Of a stretch of 64,000 nt of DNA, positions 36,325-43,436 are shown piece after piece. Both the position numbers and the translations under genes were made by a program. Under the pieces are notes generated by a model that made no database searches, was not told where the DNA came from, and worked only from the letters and a program-made list of their open reading frames with translations. The stretch spans positions 1-64,000 of the forward strand of contig JBGTDX010000179.1 of NCBI GenBank assembly GCA_041748075.1. Direction: 5' to 3'. Within the stretch, counting starts at the first letter, position 1. Each line of letters opens with the position of its first letter. Source of the DNA: JBGSYJ01 sp041748075. GTDB taxonomy: Bacteria > Acidobacteriota > Thermoanaerobaculia > Gp7-AA8.

Positions 36325-37671
36325 ATGATGACGCTCCGGCAGCTCAAACTGGTCGCGACGATCACGCCGGTTCTGGCCCTGATCGCGATTGAGCTCGCGC
36401 GACACTTCGTCATCGGGGAGCTTGCTCTCTGGCAGCGCCTTGTGCTCGATGGTGTTGCCGTCGCCGCGATCATCATCTTTTCCGCGATCATCTTCCGGTT
36501 CGTCGGCCAGCTGCAGGGCACGGTCGAGCGCCGCAACCGTGAGCTTCTGGCTCTGCACGGCGCGGGACTCGATGTCGCATCGGAGCTCTCCCTCGAGATC
36601 GTCCTCAGGAAAGTCGTGGAACAGGCGGCCGGTCTTCTGGGCGCCAGATACGGAGCCCTTGCGGTCATCGACCGTGAAGGCAACATTCAGGAGTTCATTA
36701 CATTCGGCGTGACTGAGGTAGAGCGGGCCGCCATTGGTCCCCCACCGGTGGGCCACGGAGTCCTGGGTGTGGCGCTGCATGAAGGGCACAGCCTCCGGCT
36801 TTCCAGCGTCGCGGCGCATCCCCGTTCAGTGGGCTTTCCCGAGAACCATCCGGTGATGCGGTCACTGCTGGCAGTCCCCATCACCTGTAAGAGTCCCTTC
36901 CGCGGCAACATCTATGTGAGTGAGAAAACGGCGGGCAGTCAGTTCACCGACGATGATGAAGAGACTCTGGAACGATTTGCCGTTCAGGCGGGCATCGCCA
37001 TCGACAATGCGCATCTGCACGCTCAGGCGGCGGAGATCGCAACGGCGCAGGAGAGGCTGCGGATCGCACACGAGATGCACGACGGTCTCGCTCAGGTTCT
37101 GGGATACGTGAACACCAAGGTTCAGGCAGCCAAGCAGTATCTCAGGAATGGCCGGACCGAGGAGGCGAGCACGCAGCTCGATGAGCTCGCGATCTCCGCG
37201 CGAGAGGCCTACGGCGACGTTCGTGAAGCGATCGTCGGTCTTCGGACACTGCCCGGCAGCGATCGCAATCTGACGGAAGTCCTCGATGAGTTTCTTTATC
37301 AGTGGAAAGACCAGAGTGGTGTGAGCACCGAACTGAACATCGATCCCGACCTCCGCCTTCAGACGTCCGTGGAGTTGCAGTTAGTCCGCATCATCCAGGA
37401 GTCCCTGACGAACGTCCGCAAGCATGCGCGGGCCAGAGTCGCGCGGGTCGACGTTCACAGGCACAACGGCCTGCTGGTGGCCAGCGTGACCGACGACGGC
37501 GTTGGTTTCAGTCCGGAGTTCCCCACGCGCGGCGATTTTCCACGCTTCGGACTCAGCACGATGCGTGAGCGGGCGACGAGCATTGGCGGTTCTCTCGAAA
37601 TCGAAAGTTCTCCAGGCTCCGGAACGACCGTGCGATTCACGATGCCATCGATCGCTGCCATCGCAAGTTGA
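36325..37671 (+). CDS. NarL-type sensor histidine kinase with GAF domain
   Basis: A 448-residue kinase (start uncertain: ATG 36325 or 36328, or GTG 36241). Two N-terminal membrane helices (about 8-28, 38-60) are followed by a GAF domain (about 85-230), a HisKA_3 dimerisation domain with phospho-His in 'LRIAHEMHDGLAQVLGYV', and a HATPase with N-box 'IIQESLTNVRKHA' and G-box 'VTDDGVGF', 'GLSTMRER'. It lies 58 nt before nrfH, and a NarL-type response regulator follows nrfA, so it probably controls nitrite/redox respiration. Confidence 0.88.
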   Translation: MMTLRQLKLVATITPVLALIAIELARHFVIGELALWQRLVLDGVAVAAIIIFSAIIFRFVGQLQGTVERRNRELLALHGAGLDVASELSLEIVLRKVVEQAAGLLGARYGALAVIDREGNIQEFITFGVTEVERAAIGPPPVGHGVLGVALHEGHSLRLSSVAAHPRSVGFPENHPVMRSLLAVPITCKSPFRGNIYVSEKTAGSQFTDDDEETLERFAVQAGIAIDNAHLHAQAAEIATAQERLRIAHEMHDGLAQVLGYVNTKVQAAKQYLRNGRTEEASTQLDELAISAREAYGDVREAIVGLRTLPGSDRNLTEVLDEFLYQWKDQSGVSTELNIDPDLRLQTSVELQLVRIIQESLTNVRKHARARVARVDVHRHNGLLVASVTDDGVGFSPEFPTRGDFPRFGLSTMRERATSIGGSLEIESSPGSGTTVRFTMPSIAAIAS

Positions 37672-37729
37672 CTGAATCCATCGCGGCATGCCTGGTGCAA
37701 CCTGTCCGCGGTCAGGATACGATTGACTG

Positions 37730-38179
37730 ATGAAGGTGGCAGGACTGGTGACGGTCATCGTGCTTCTTGGAGTCGCAGCCGGAGTGGGATTTTTCACGTT
37801 CGGCTACGCCCGTGGGGCCTCGTACCTCACGAATGACCCGGCGGCGTGCGCGAACTGTCACGTCATGCAGGGTCAGTACGACGACTGGCGTCATTCGAGC
37901 CATCGTTCCGTCGCGGTATGCAATGATTGCCACACACCGCCCGGCCTCGTGCCGAAATACATCGTGAAGGCAAAGAACGGTTTCTGGCACTCCTATTACT
38001 TTACGCTGGGCGGCTTTCACGAGCCGATACGCATTACGGAAGGTAATCGCAGGGTTACTGAGCTGGCCTGCCGGAAATGCCATGCAGCTATCGTGGAAGC
38101 GATCGATCCCCATCCCCATTCCGACACGACCGATGCGACCTCGTGCATACGCTGTCACTCGGAAGTAGGACACTATTGA
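37730..38179 (+). CDS. nrfH: Cytochrome c nitrite reductase small subunit NrfH
   Basis: A 149-residue NapC/NirT-family protein: one N-terminal membrane helix (about 3-25) and four CxxCH haem sites: CANCH, CNDCH, CRKCH and CIRCH. NrfH oxidises menaquinol and feeds electrons to NrfA. The Met of the proximal ligand motif ('CHVMQ') is present. It precedes nrfA by 8 nt, with the nrfA ribosome site overlapping its stop codon. Confidence 0.95.
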   Translation: MKVAGLVTVIVLLGVAAGVGFFTFGYARGASYLTNDPAACANCHVMQGQYDDWRHSSHRSVAVCNDCHTPPGLVPKYIVKAKNGFWHSYYFTLGGFHEPIRITEGNRRVTELACRKCHAAIVEAIDPHPHSDTTDATSCIRCHSEVGHY

Positions 38180-38187
38180 GGTGAGAG

Positions 38188-39594
38188 ATGACGACTCCTG
38201 AAACCAAATCTGAAGAACGATCCAGACGCCGTCGCCGCTTCTGGCTCCTGATGGCCGGACTCTTCGTGCTGGTCACCGTGATAACCGCCGGTGTGACTGC
38301 GCTCCTGATCAATATCTTCGAACAGAAGCAGGAGGCGCGGAATCCGTTCTATCGCGTCGTCGAATTGACCGACGAAACAGAAGATCCCGTGGTGTGGGGC
38401 AAGAATTTTCCGATGCAGTACGACGACTACCTCAAGACCGTGGATCAGGTGCGCACACGCTATGGCGGAAGCGAAGCGGTGCCCCGGACACCAAGCGAGG
38501 CGGATCCCCGCTCCATCGTCGCGCAATCGACACTCGAGGAGGATCCACGCCTGAAAGTCATGTGGGCTGGTTATGCATTCTCAACCGACTTCCGGGAAGA
38601 GCGGGGTCATGCCTACATGCTGGAGGATCAGATCTTCACCGAACGGCAGAAAGTCGCCCAGCAACCCGGCACTTGCCTGCACTGCCACGCCTCGGTCTAT
38701 GTGCCCTACATGAAAGCCGGAAACGGAGACCTGATCAAAGGCTTCGAAGCCCTGAATCAGCTGCCCTACGCCGAAGCCCGCAAGCATGTCACCCACCCCA
38801 TAACGTGCATCGATTGTCACGATCCGGACACGATGGAGCTTCGCATTACACGGCCAGGCTTCATCGAGGGAATCCGCGCTTTGAAAGCCGCTCAGGGCGT
38901 TGCCGACTATGACGTCAACGTCTCCGCAACCAGACAGGAGATGCGCTCCTATGTCTGCGGTCAGTGCCACGTGGAGTACTACTTCAAGGGAACCGAAAAG
39001 CGTTTGACCTATCCGTGGCTCAAGGGCATCAAAGGCGACGAGATCCTCGATTACTACGAAGAGGTGGGATTCCGCGACTGGGAACATGCCGTGACCGGCG
39101 CTCCGGTGCTCAAGGCGCAGCATCCGGAGTTCGAGCTGTGGTCGCAGGGTATCCACGCGCGATCAGGAGTCGCGTGCGCCGACTGTCACATGCCCTACAC
39201 GCGTGTCGGGGCAATGAAGATCAGCGATCACCACGTCCGGAGTCCTGTGCTCAATCTCAACAACGCCTGCCAGACCTGTCACAAGTGGCCCGAGGAAGAG
39301 TTGAAAGAGCGCGTCCACACCATCCAGGATCGCACCTACGAGATGCGGAACATCGCAATCGATGCTCTGGTCGACCTCATCGGTCAGATCGAGAAAGCAA
39401 AAGCTGCCGGTGCGACCGACGCGCAGCTCCAGCAGGCCCGCGGCTTTCAGCGCAAGGCGCAGTTCCTCGTCGATTTCATTGAAGCGGAGAACTCCATGGG
39501 ATTCCACGCTCCACAGGAGGCAGCGCGGATTCTCGTCAAGTCCGTGGACTATTCACGTCAGGGCCAATCGGCAATGTCGAGCCAGATGCCCTGA
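38188..39594 (+). CDS. nrfA: Cytochrome c nitrite reductase NrfA
   Basis: A 468-residue pentahaem enzyme reducing nitrite to ammonium. Haem sites: CLHCH (163-167), CIDCH (207-211), CGQCH (257-261), CADCH (330-334) and CQTCH (361-365). The first, active-site haem has CxxCH rather than the CxxCK of E. coli-type NrfA; variants with His are known in other lineages. Other active-site markers are kept: 'RGHAY' (139-143), Tyr in 'HVEYYF', His323 in 'GIHARSGVACADCH'. An uncleaved N-terminal membrane anchor (about 19-43) is present. RBS GAGGTGAG at 38178-38185. Confidence 0.95.
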   Translation: MTTPETKSEERSRRRRRFWLLMAGLFVLVTVITAGVTALLINIFEQKQEARNPFYRVVELTDETEDPVVWGKNFPMQYDDYLKTVDQVRTRYGGSEAVPRTPSEADPRSIVAQSTLEEDPRLKVMWAGYAFSTDFREERGHAYMLEDQIFTERQKVAQQPGTCLHCHASVYVPYMKAGNGDLIKGFEALNQLPYAEARKHVTHPITCIDCHDPDTMELRITRPGFIEGIRALKAAQGVADYDVNVSATRQEMRSYVCGQCHVEYYFKGTEKRLTYPWLKGIKGDEILDYYEEVGFRDWEHAVTGAPVLKAQHPEFELWSQGIHARSGVACADCHMPYTRVGAMKISDHHVRSPVLNLNNACQTCHKWPEEELKERVHTIQDRTYEMRNIAIDALVDLIGQIEKAKAAGATDAQLQQARGFQRKAQFLVDFIEAENSMGFHAPQEAARILVKSVDYSRQGQSAMSSQMP

Positions 39595-39760
39595 GTCTGG
39601 AGAAATGGTCACCGATGTGCGTGCCATCCTTCGCTTCGCGAGACTCACAGTGTCATCCTGAGCCGGCGAATGACAGGACGGTCATCCTCCCGGACATGCA
39701 ATGCAATTTTCTGCCACTGATGACCGCAGCCCACATTTCCCCGCTGCTATACTCCGGCCG

Positions 39761-40402
39761 ATGCGGATCCTCATCGCTGATGATCACACCCTGTTCCGCG
39801 ACGGGCTCCGAAGCCTTCTGACTGCTGAGGGCCATGAGGTCGTCGCCGAAGCCAGGAACGGACGCGAAGCCCTGAGGTTGACGCGCGAGCTGTCGCCTGA
39901 AATGGTATTGATGGACGTCTCGATGCCTGAAGTCGACGGTCTCGCGGCGACCAAACAGATCACCGCCGAGATGCCGGACGTCAAGGTCGTCATCCTGACC
40001 GCGTCTGATTCGGACGAGACGCTGTTCGAAGCGATCAAGTGCGGTGCGCAGGGATACCTGCTCAAGAATCTCGAGGCGGATGACTTCTTCGTCCTGCTGG
40101 ATCGTGCAAGCACTGGCGAGCCGGCGTTCACTCCGGCCATCGCGCGACGCCTGCTGGTCGAGTTCGCAAAACCTCCCGAGAGTCCGGCAAAGGAAGTGGA
40201 CGCGCTTACGGCACGCGAACGGGAAGTGCTCGAGCTGATGGTCGAAGGCGTCGTATCGAACCGGCAACTCGCGAGGCGGCTGAACCTGAGCGAGAACACG
40301 GTGAAGTTTCACGTGCGGAACATCCTCGACAAGCTCCGGCTGCACAACCGGGCGGAAGCAGTCGGTTACACGCTGCGCAAGCGAATCGACCAGGACAGCT
40401 GA
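39761..40402 (+). CDS. NarL/FixJ-type response regulator
   Basis: From the ATG at 39761 the protein is 213 residues. Receiver domain: 'ILIADDHTLFRDGLRSLL', phospho-Asp in 'VLMDVSMPEVDGL', Thr in 'VILTASDS', Lys in 'YLLKNLEADDF'. LuxR-type HTH at the C-terminus: 'LTAREREVLELMVEGV', 'NLSENTVKFHVRNIL'. With the HisKA_3 kinase at 36325 it brackets nrfHA, so it is the likely cognate regulator of nitrite ammonification. An earlier in-frame start (39701) adds 20 unsupported residues. Confidence 0.93.
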   Translation: MRILIADDHTLFRDGLRSLLTAEGHEVVAEARNGREALRLTRELSPEMVLMDVSMPEVDGLAATKQITAEMPDVKVVILTASDSDETLFEAIKCGAQGYLLKNLEADDFFVLLDRASTGEPAFTPAIARRLLVEFAKPPESPAKEVDALTAREREVLELMVEGVVSNRQLARRLNLSENTVKFHVRNILDKLRLHNRAEAVGYTLRKRIDQDS

Positions 40403-40466
40403 GTGCTGCGAGGAGCGAAGACCCCCTTCTCGGGACGGTACCGCAGGTCTCCAGGGGGAACTCCTG

Positions 40467-40560
40467 ACTTCGCTCAGGATGACGTGGCCGCGCACAGCAT
40501 GCCACGGTGGTTCATCACCCCTTCACCGGAGCCCGCGCCGTTAGGTTGCTCGGGATGACG
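40467..40560. repeat. Dispersed repeat family A, copy 1 (partial)
   Basis: This gap shares with 42308-42464 and 58706-58861 the sequences cttcgctcaggatgac and ggttcatcaccccttcaccgg, ending gctcgggatgac. This copy lacks the left inverted half (atcctgagcgaagcgaag). It lies between the response regulator and monooxygenase genes, convergent ends. Confidence 0.7.
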
Positions 40561-40582
40561 CATTGCGACGCCAGTTCGTGTC

Positions 40583-41863
40583 CTATGGAACCCCTTCACG
40601 GATGAAGCCTACGTACGCACTGCACATTTCGTTCGTCGCCTTCTCTCCATAAGGAACATCAGCGGGCGGAGAGTTCGGATTGCGTGGATTCCTGGCCGTG
40701 TTGTCGTAGATCGCCTCGAGCTCCAGCCGCGTTCCCGCGGGCAATCGCTTCGGCTCGGTGAACGTGTACATTCCCTGCCAGCTCGGATCCCAGTCCGCGA
40801 TCGAGATCAGGCACTCCCGCGTTCCATCGGGATGGACGGCCTCGACCTTCATCGTCTGGGCGAGCCAGTGCGCGTGCGTCCCGATGTTCAGCGCGGTGAT
40901 CGGTGTCGTCACGTCGTAGCTGGCCGTAATGCGGTACGCCGGATCGCCCGCGGGAATCGTGAAATCCGTATTTTCCGCGAGCAGATACTCGAACGGGGTC
41001 TTCGGTGTGGCGTCATCCAGATAGAGAGCCATTTCCGTCTGGTCAGCCGCAGTCTCCCCGTGATGAGGGTGATAGTGAACCTGGAGAACGACTCTGCCGT
41101 TCTCGGGAATGACGATCGAAGTTCCTTCTGGAAGGACGAGCGGCTCCGCGCCGGGAAACCATGCGCCGAGGATTGCCGCCGGGGAGAACTTCGGCCCACC
41201 GAAACAGGAGTAGCCAGGCGAGGGATCCTCCGCATCGAGCTCCTCGGCGCGGTTGCTCGTATCGACGTAAGCGAGGATGTGGTGCACCATCTTCCGCGCC
41301 CCGGGACGGAAGTCGATCGCCCTGACATATCGCGGCTGCGACGAAACACCGGGCAGAACGAAGCACTGGAACGAATCATCGTTCGCCGGCGGTATGAACG
41401 GCTCTTTGAGTTGCAGCGCCACATCGGGCTCACCGAACTGCCAGCTGTCGCTGAAATCGGGCGGCGGCGGAAGGTCGCGCGGGTCCCCCTCCGGCATGCC
41501 AGACCTCACCCACTTCGAGATCGTTTCGATCTCCAGGGGGCGAAGGGGGCCGCTGCCCTCGAACTCACCGCAACCCTCGACGGGTTTCCACGGGGGCATC
41601 GTCCTGGCCTCCGTAACCAGACGGATGAGGTGACCGCGGTTCGCCGTTTCTTCGTATGTCACCAGAGGAAAGGGAGCGAGTCCCTGGGGACGATGGCATG
41701 CCTGACAGCGCTGCTGCATGATGGGAGCAATATCACGGGTGAACGTCGGCGTGGCATTTCTCGTGGCGGGCCGGGATCGCTGGGCTTCCGCTGCTGCAAC
41801 AACCGTGATCAGGACAATCAGGACGATAAGTGTTTTCGCGAGGTCTGAGAGCATCCGAGGCAT
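40583..41863 (-). CDS. Cytochrome c-fused copper type II monooxygenase-like protein
   Basis: From the ATG at 41861-41863 the protein is 426 residues. A signal peptide is followed by a cytochrome c segment with one haem site ('QQRCQACHRPQGLAPFPLV') and then a domain like peptidylglycine/dopamine ascorbate-dependent monooxygenases: 'MVHHILAYVD' (His-His copper site), 'VLQVHYHPHHG', 'NIGTHAHWLA' (HxH copper site) and 'NEMCSAYVGF' (Met ligand). All expected copper ligands are visible. Periplasmic oxidase or hydroxylase; substrate unknown. Fusion with a haem domain suggests electrons arrive from c-type cytochrome rather than ascorbate (inference). Confidence 0.85.
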   Translation of the reverse strand: MPRMLSDLAKTLIVLIVLITVVAAAEAQRSRPATRNATPTFTRDIAPIMQQRCQACHRPQGLAPFPLVTYEETANRGHLIRLVTEARTMPPWKPVEGCGEFEGSGPLRPLEIETISKWVRSGMPEGDPRDLPPPPDFSDSWQFGEPDVALQLKEPFIPPANDDSFQCFVLPGVSSQPRYVRAIDFRPGARKMVHHILAYVDTSNRAEELDAEDPSPGYSCFGGPKFSPAAILGAWFPGAEPLVLPEGTSIVIPENGRVVLQVHYHPHHGETAADQTEMALYLDDATPKTPFEYLLAENTDFTIPAGDPAYRITASYDVTTPITALNIGTHAHWLAQTMKVEAVHPDGTRECLISIADWDPSWQGMYTFTEPKRLPAGTRLELEAIYDNTARNPRNPNSPPADVPYGEKATNEMCSAYVGFIREGVP

Positions 41864-41938
41864 GGTACATGTTTCTGATCTTCGCGGCATCGATGACCGG
41901 CTGGGTCATGCGATGAAACCGGCCCGGTGACCTTTCAG

Positions 41939-42050
41939 GGGGGATAGGCCCAGGCCTGCTGCGTAAAAGATTCAATGCGGAAAGGACCGGTAGAGGGAAA
42001 TCGCAGAGCAGGAACCTCGATATGGTCGATCTCCCTGAAGTTCTGTGTCC
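41939..42050 (-). pseudogene. Orphan C-terminal fragment (- strand)
   Basis: On the - strand a start-less frame reads 'NFREIDHIEVPALRFPSTG' and 'PFRIESFTQQAWAYPP' to a TGA at 41939-41941. It has natural protein composition and codon use but is cut off upstream by a stop. I do not recognise the family. It looks like the 3' end of a gene whose 5' part was deleted. Confidence 0.4.
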
Positions 42051-42239
42051 ATCGATCCGGAAGTCGGCATCGATGTCATTCGTGCGCCGGTTTTCTTCGA
42101 TCACCTGCTCTCGGTGATTCCGGAATTCGGTCTGCGCGTTTTCCAGCAGCCGACCGGCGCGGACATCGCACGGGGCTTCGCCCTCACCTCGCACGACGGC
42201 AACGCGCGCACCCTCGACGCCCCCGCGAACCTCGGCTGA
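42045..42239 (+). pseudogene. Orphan C-terminal fragment (+ strand)
   Basis: A 64-codon frame opens at a GTG without ribosome site and reads 'DVIRAPVFFDHLLSVIPEFG' and 'QQPTGADIARGFALTSHDG' to a TGA. It resembles a truncated coding sequence, head-to-head with the fragment at 41939-42050. If both are 3' ends, a single deletion removed the promoter region and 5' parts of a divergent gene pair. Alternatively a small orphan gene. Confidence 0.35.
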
Positions 42240-42307
42240 ACGCTCGCATCGCCCAGCCTCGCAGTCCATTGTCGAATCGTTGTGGGATGAACGAAGTGAA
42301 GGGCTTC

Positions 42308-42464
42308 TCATCCTGAGCGAAGCGAAGGATCTCCTGAAGAGAATCGAGCATCGCAAGCAGAGATCCTTCGCTTCGCTCAGGATGACCTGGCCTCGCTCAG
42401 CCGGACACGGTGGTTCATCACCCCTTCACCGGCGCCCAGCGCCGTTAGGTAGCTCGGGATGACA
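42308..42464. repeat. Dispersed repeat family A, copy 2 (full)
   Basis: Begins tcatcctgagcgaagcgaag and contains its inverted complement cttcgcttcgctcaggatga at about 42366-42385, forming a long stem. A right part follows, ggttcatcaccccttcaccgg...gctcgggatgac, shared with copies 1 and 3. About 157 bp, no coding capacity. A MITE/REP-like intergenic element. Confidence 0.8.
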
Positions 42465-42510
42465 GCTTCTTCACGTTGACGCCGACCTGCGGGAATCTCA
42501 TACTCACCGC

Positions 42511-42957
42511 ATGAACGCTTCCCCTCAATACGAAATCACCGCCCGTTCCACCGGCACTTTCGGACGGGTTCTCTGCACCATCCGCAATCATCACTTCATC
42601 GTCGACGGACCGGTCACCAACGGCTGTCCGGGCGAGGCGATCACCCCGGTGGAACAATTCCTCTCGAGCGTTGCGGCCTGCGGCGTTGAGCTCATCGAGG
42701 TCATCGCCGGCAACGAAAACATTCCCCTCGATTCCGCGACCGTGGTCATCTCCACGACCTCCGGGCGTCAGAGGAACGAGGAAAAAGGCGTCACACTGCT
42801 CGAGAGCGTTGCCATTGACGTCACGCTCTCCGGTCCCGATCTGACCACCGCGGAGACCCTCGTCGAGGGGTTCAAGGGCCGCTGACCCCTCTACGGCACG
42901 ATCGCAGTTGCGATCCCGAACGTTACCGTCCGCGTCCTCGCCGACAGAACGGTTTGA
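42511..42957 (+). CDS. OsmC family protein, probable selenoprotein (in-frame UGA at Cys125)
   Basis: OsmC/Ohr-fold thiol peroxidase-like protein. The N-terminal part has 'GPVTNGCPGEAITPVEQFL' and the first active-site Cys57 in 'SVAACGVELIE'. The frame meets TGA at 42883-42885 after 'VEGFKGR', where the family has its second active Cys (typical x-R-C-P). In-frame sequence continues 'PLYGTIAVAIPNVTVRVL' to a TGA at 42955-42957. Readthrough gives 148 residues, the usual OsmC length; stopping at the first TGA gives a 124-residue protein without the key residue and last strands. A well-formed SECIS-like hairpin follows the TGA. OsmC-like selenoproteins have been reported in other bacteria. Confidence 0.8.
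42894..42918 (+). promoter_or_regulatory. Candidate bacterial SECIS element in the OsmC gene
   Basis: CGG (42894-42896) pairs with CCG (42916-42918), a CAC bulge follows, then GATCGC (42900-42905) pairs with GCGATC (42910-42915) around the apical loop AGTT (42906-42909). The loop contains GU and starts 20 nt after the TGA, within the 16-37 nt window expected of bacterial SECIS elements. The bulged stem with a short GU loop is the expected architecture. Confidence 0.6.
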
Positions 42958-43262
42958 TCTGTAGCCGTGTGACCACTTCGGGGTGGCAGCCTTTCTTCCG
43001 GCCGTCCGAAGCTCGGCCCTGCCCGAGCCATGTCGGGCGACTCGAGCTCCCAACTTCCTTAGAATCACCTCATGACCAACGAACAGATCTGGGTCAGGAA
43101 AGGGCTCTTCATCGTCGGGCCGATGCCGAAGCGGAACAGCGCGCACCCGCAGAAGAGATCCTCAGAAAGCTCGAAGGCCACGTGATGCGCGGGGAGACGA
43201 TCTCCCCGAGTGAACGGGTTGAGGGAGAGCACGACGACGGCCACATTCCTTCCTCTCCCCGC
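42958..43262. other. Gap with gene debris upstream of the peptidase gene
   Basis: An ATG at 43072 opens 'MTNEQIWVRKGLFIVG', which reads like a true N-terminus but soon loses coding character and stops after 37 codons. A different frame across 43130-43271 reads 'EEILRKLEGHVMRGETI'. I recognise neither. This could be another gene reduced to its ends. Confidence 0.3.
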
Positions 43263-43403
43263 TCAAGTTGACGCCTCGGGGCTCTGTCCGGGGTTGGCGC
43301 GAGACTGTTTGAAGACCCCGTAGAGCGAAGCGCCGTACATGACGGTGTCGACGGTGAGAGGAAGACCTTTCTCCACGAGTCACTCGTCTGCAACCGTTCC
43401 CAT
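43263..43403 (-). pseudogene. Short coding-like fragment interrupted by TGA
   Basis: From an ATG at 43401-43403 the frame reads MGTVADE, then TGA (43380-43382), then 'LVEKGLPLTVDTVMYGASLY' and 'GVFKQSRANPGQSPEAST' to a TGA at 43263-43265. The post-TGA part has very protein-like composition. The TGA could be a mutated TGG (Trp), a base error or a recoded codon; no family is known, so the expected residue cannot be stated. Confidence 0.3.
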
Positions 43404-43436
43404 GCCCCGCCTCGTCCTGTTGACGAGGAGAACGAA

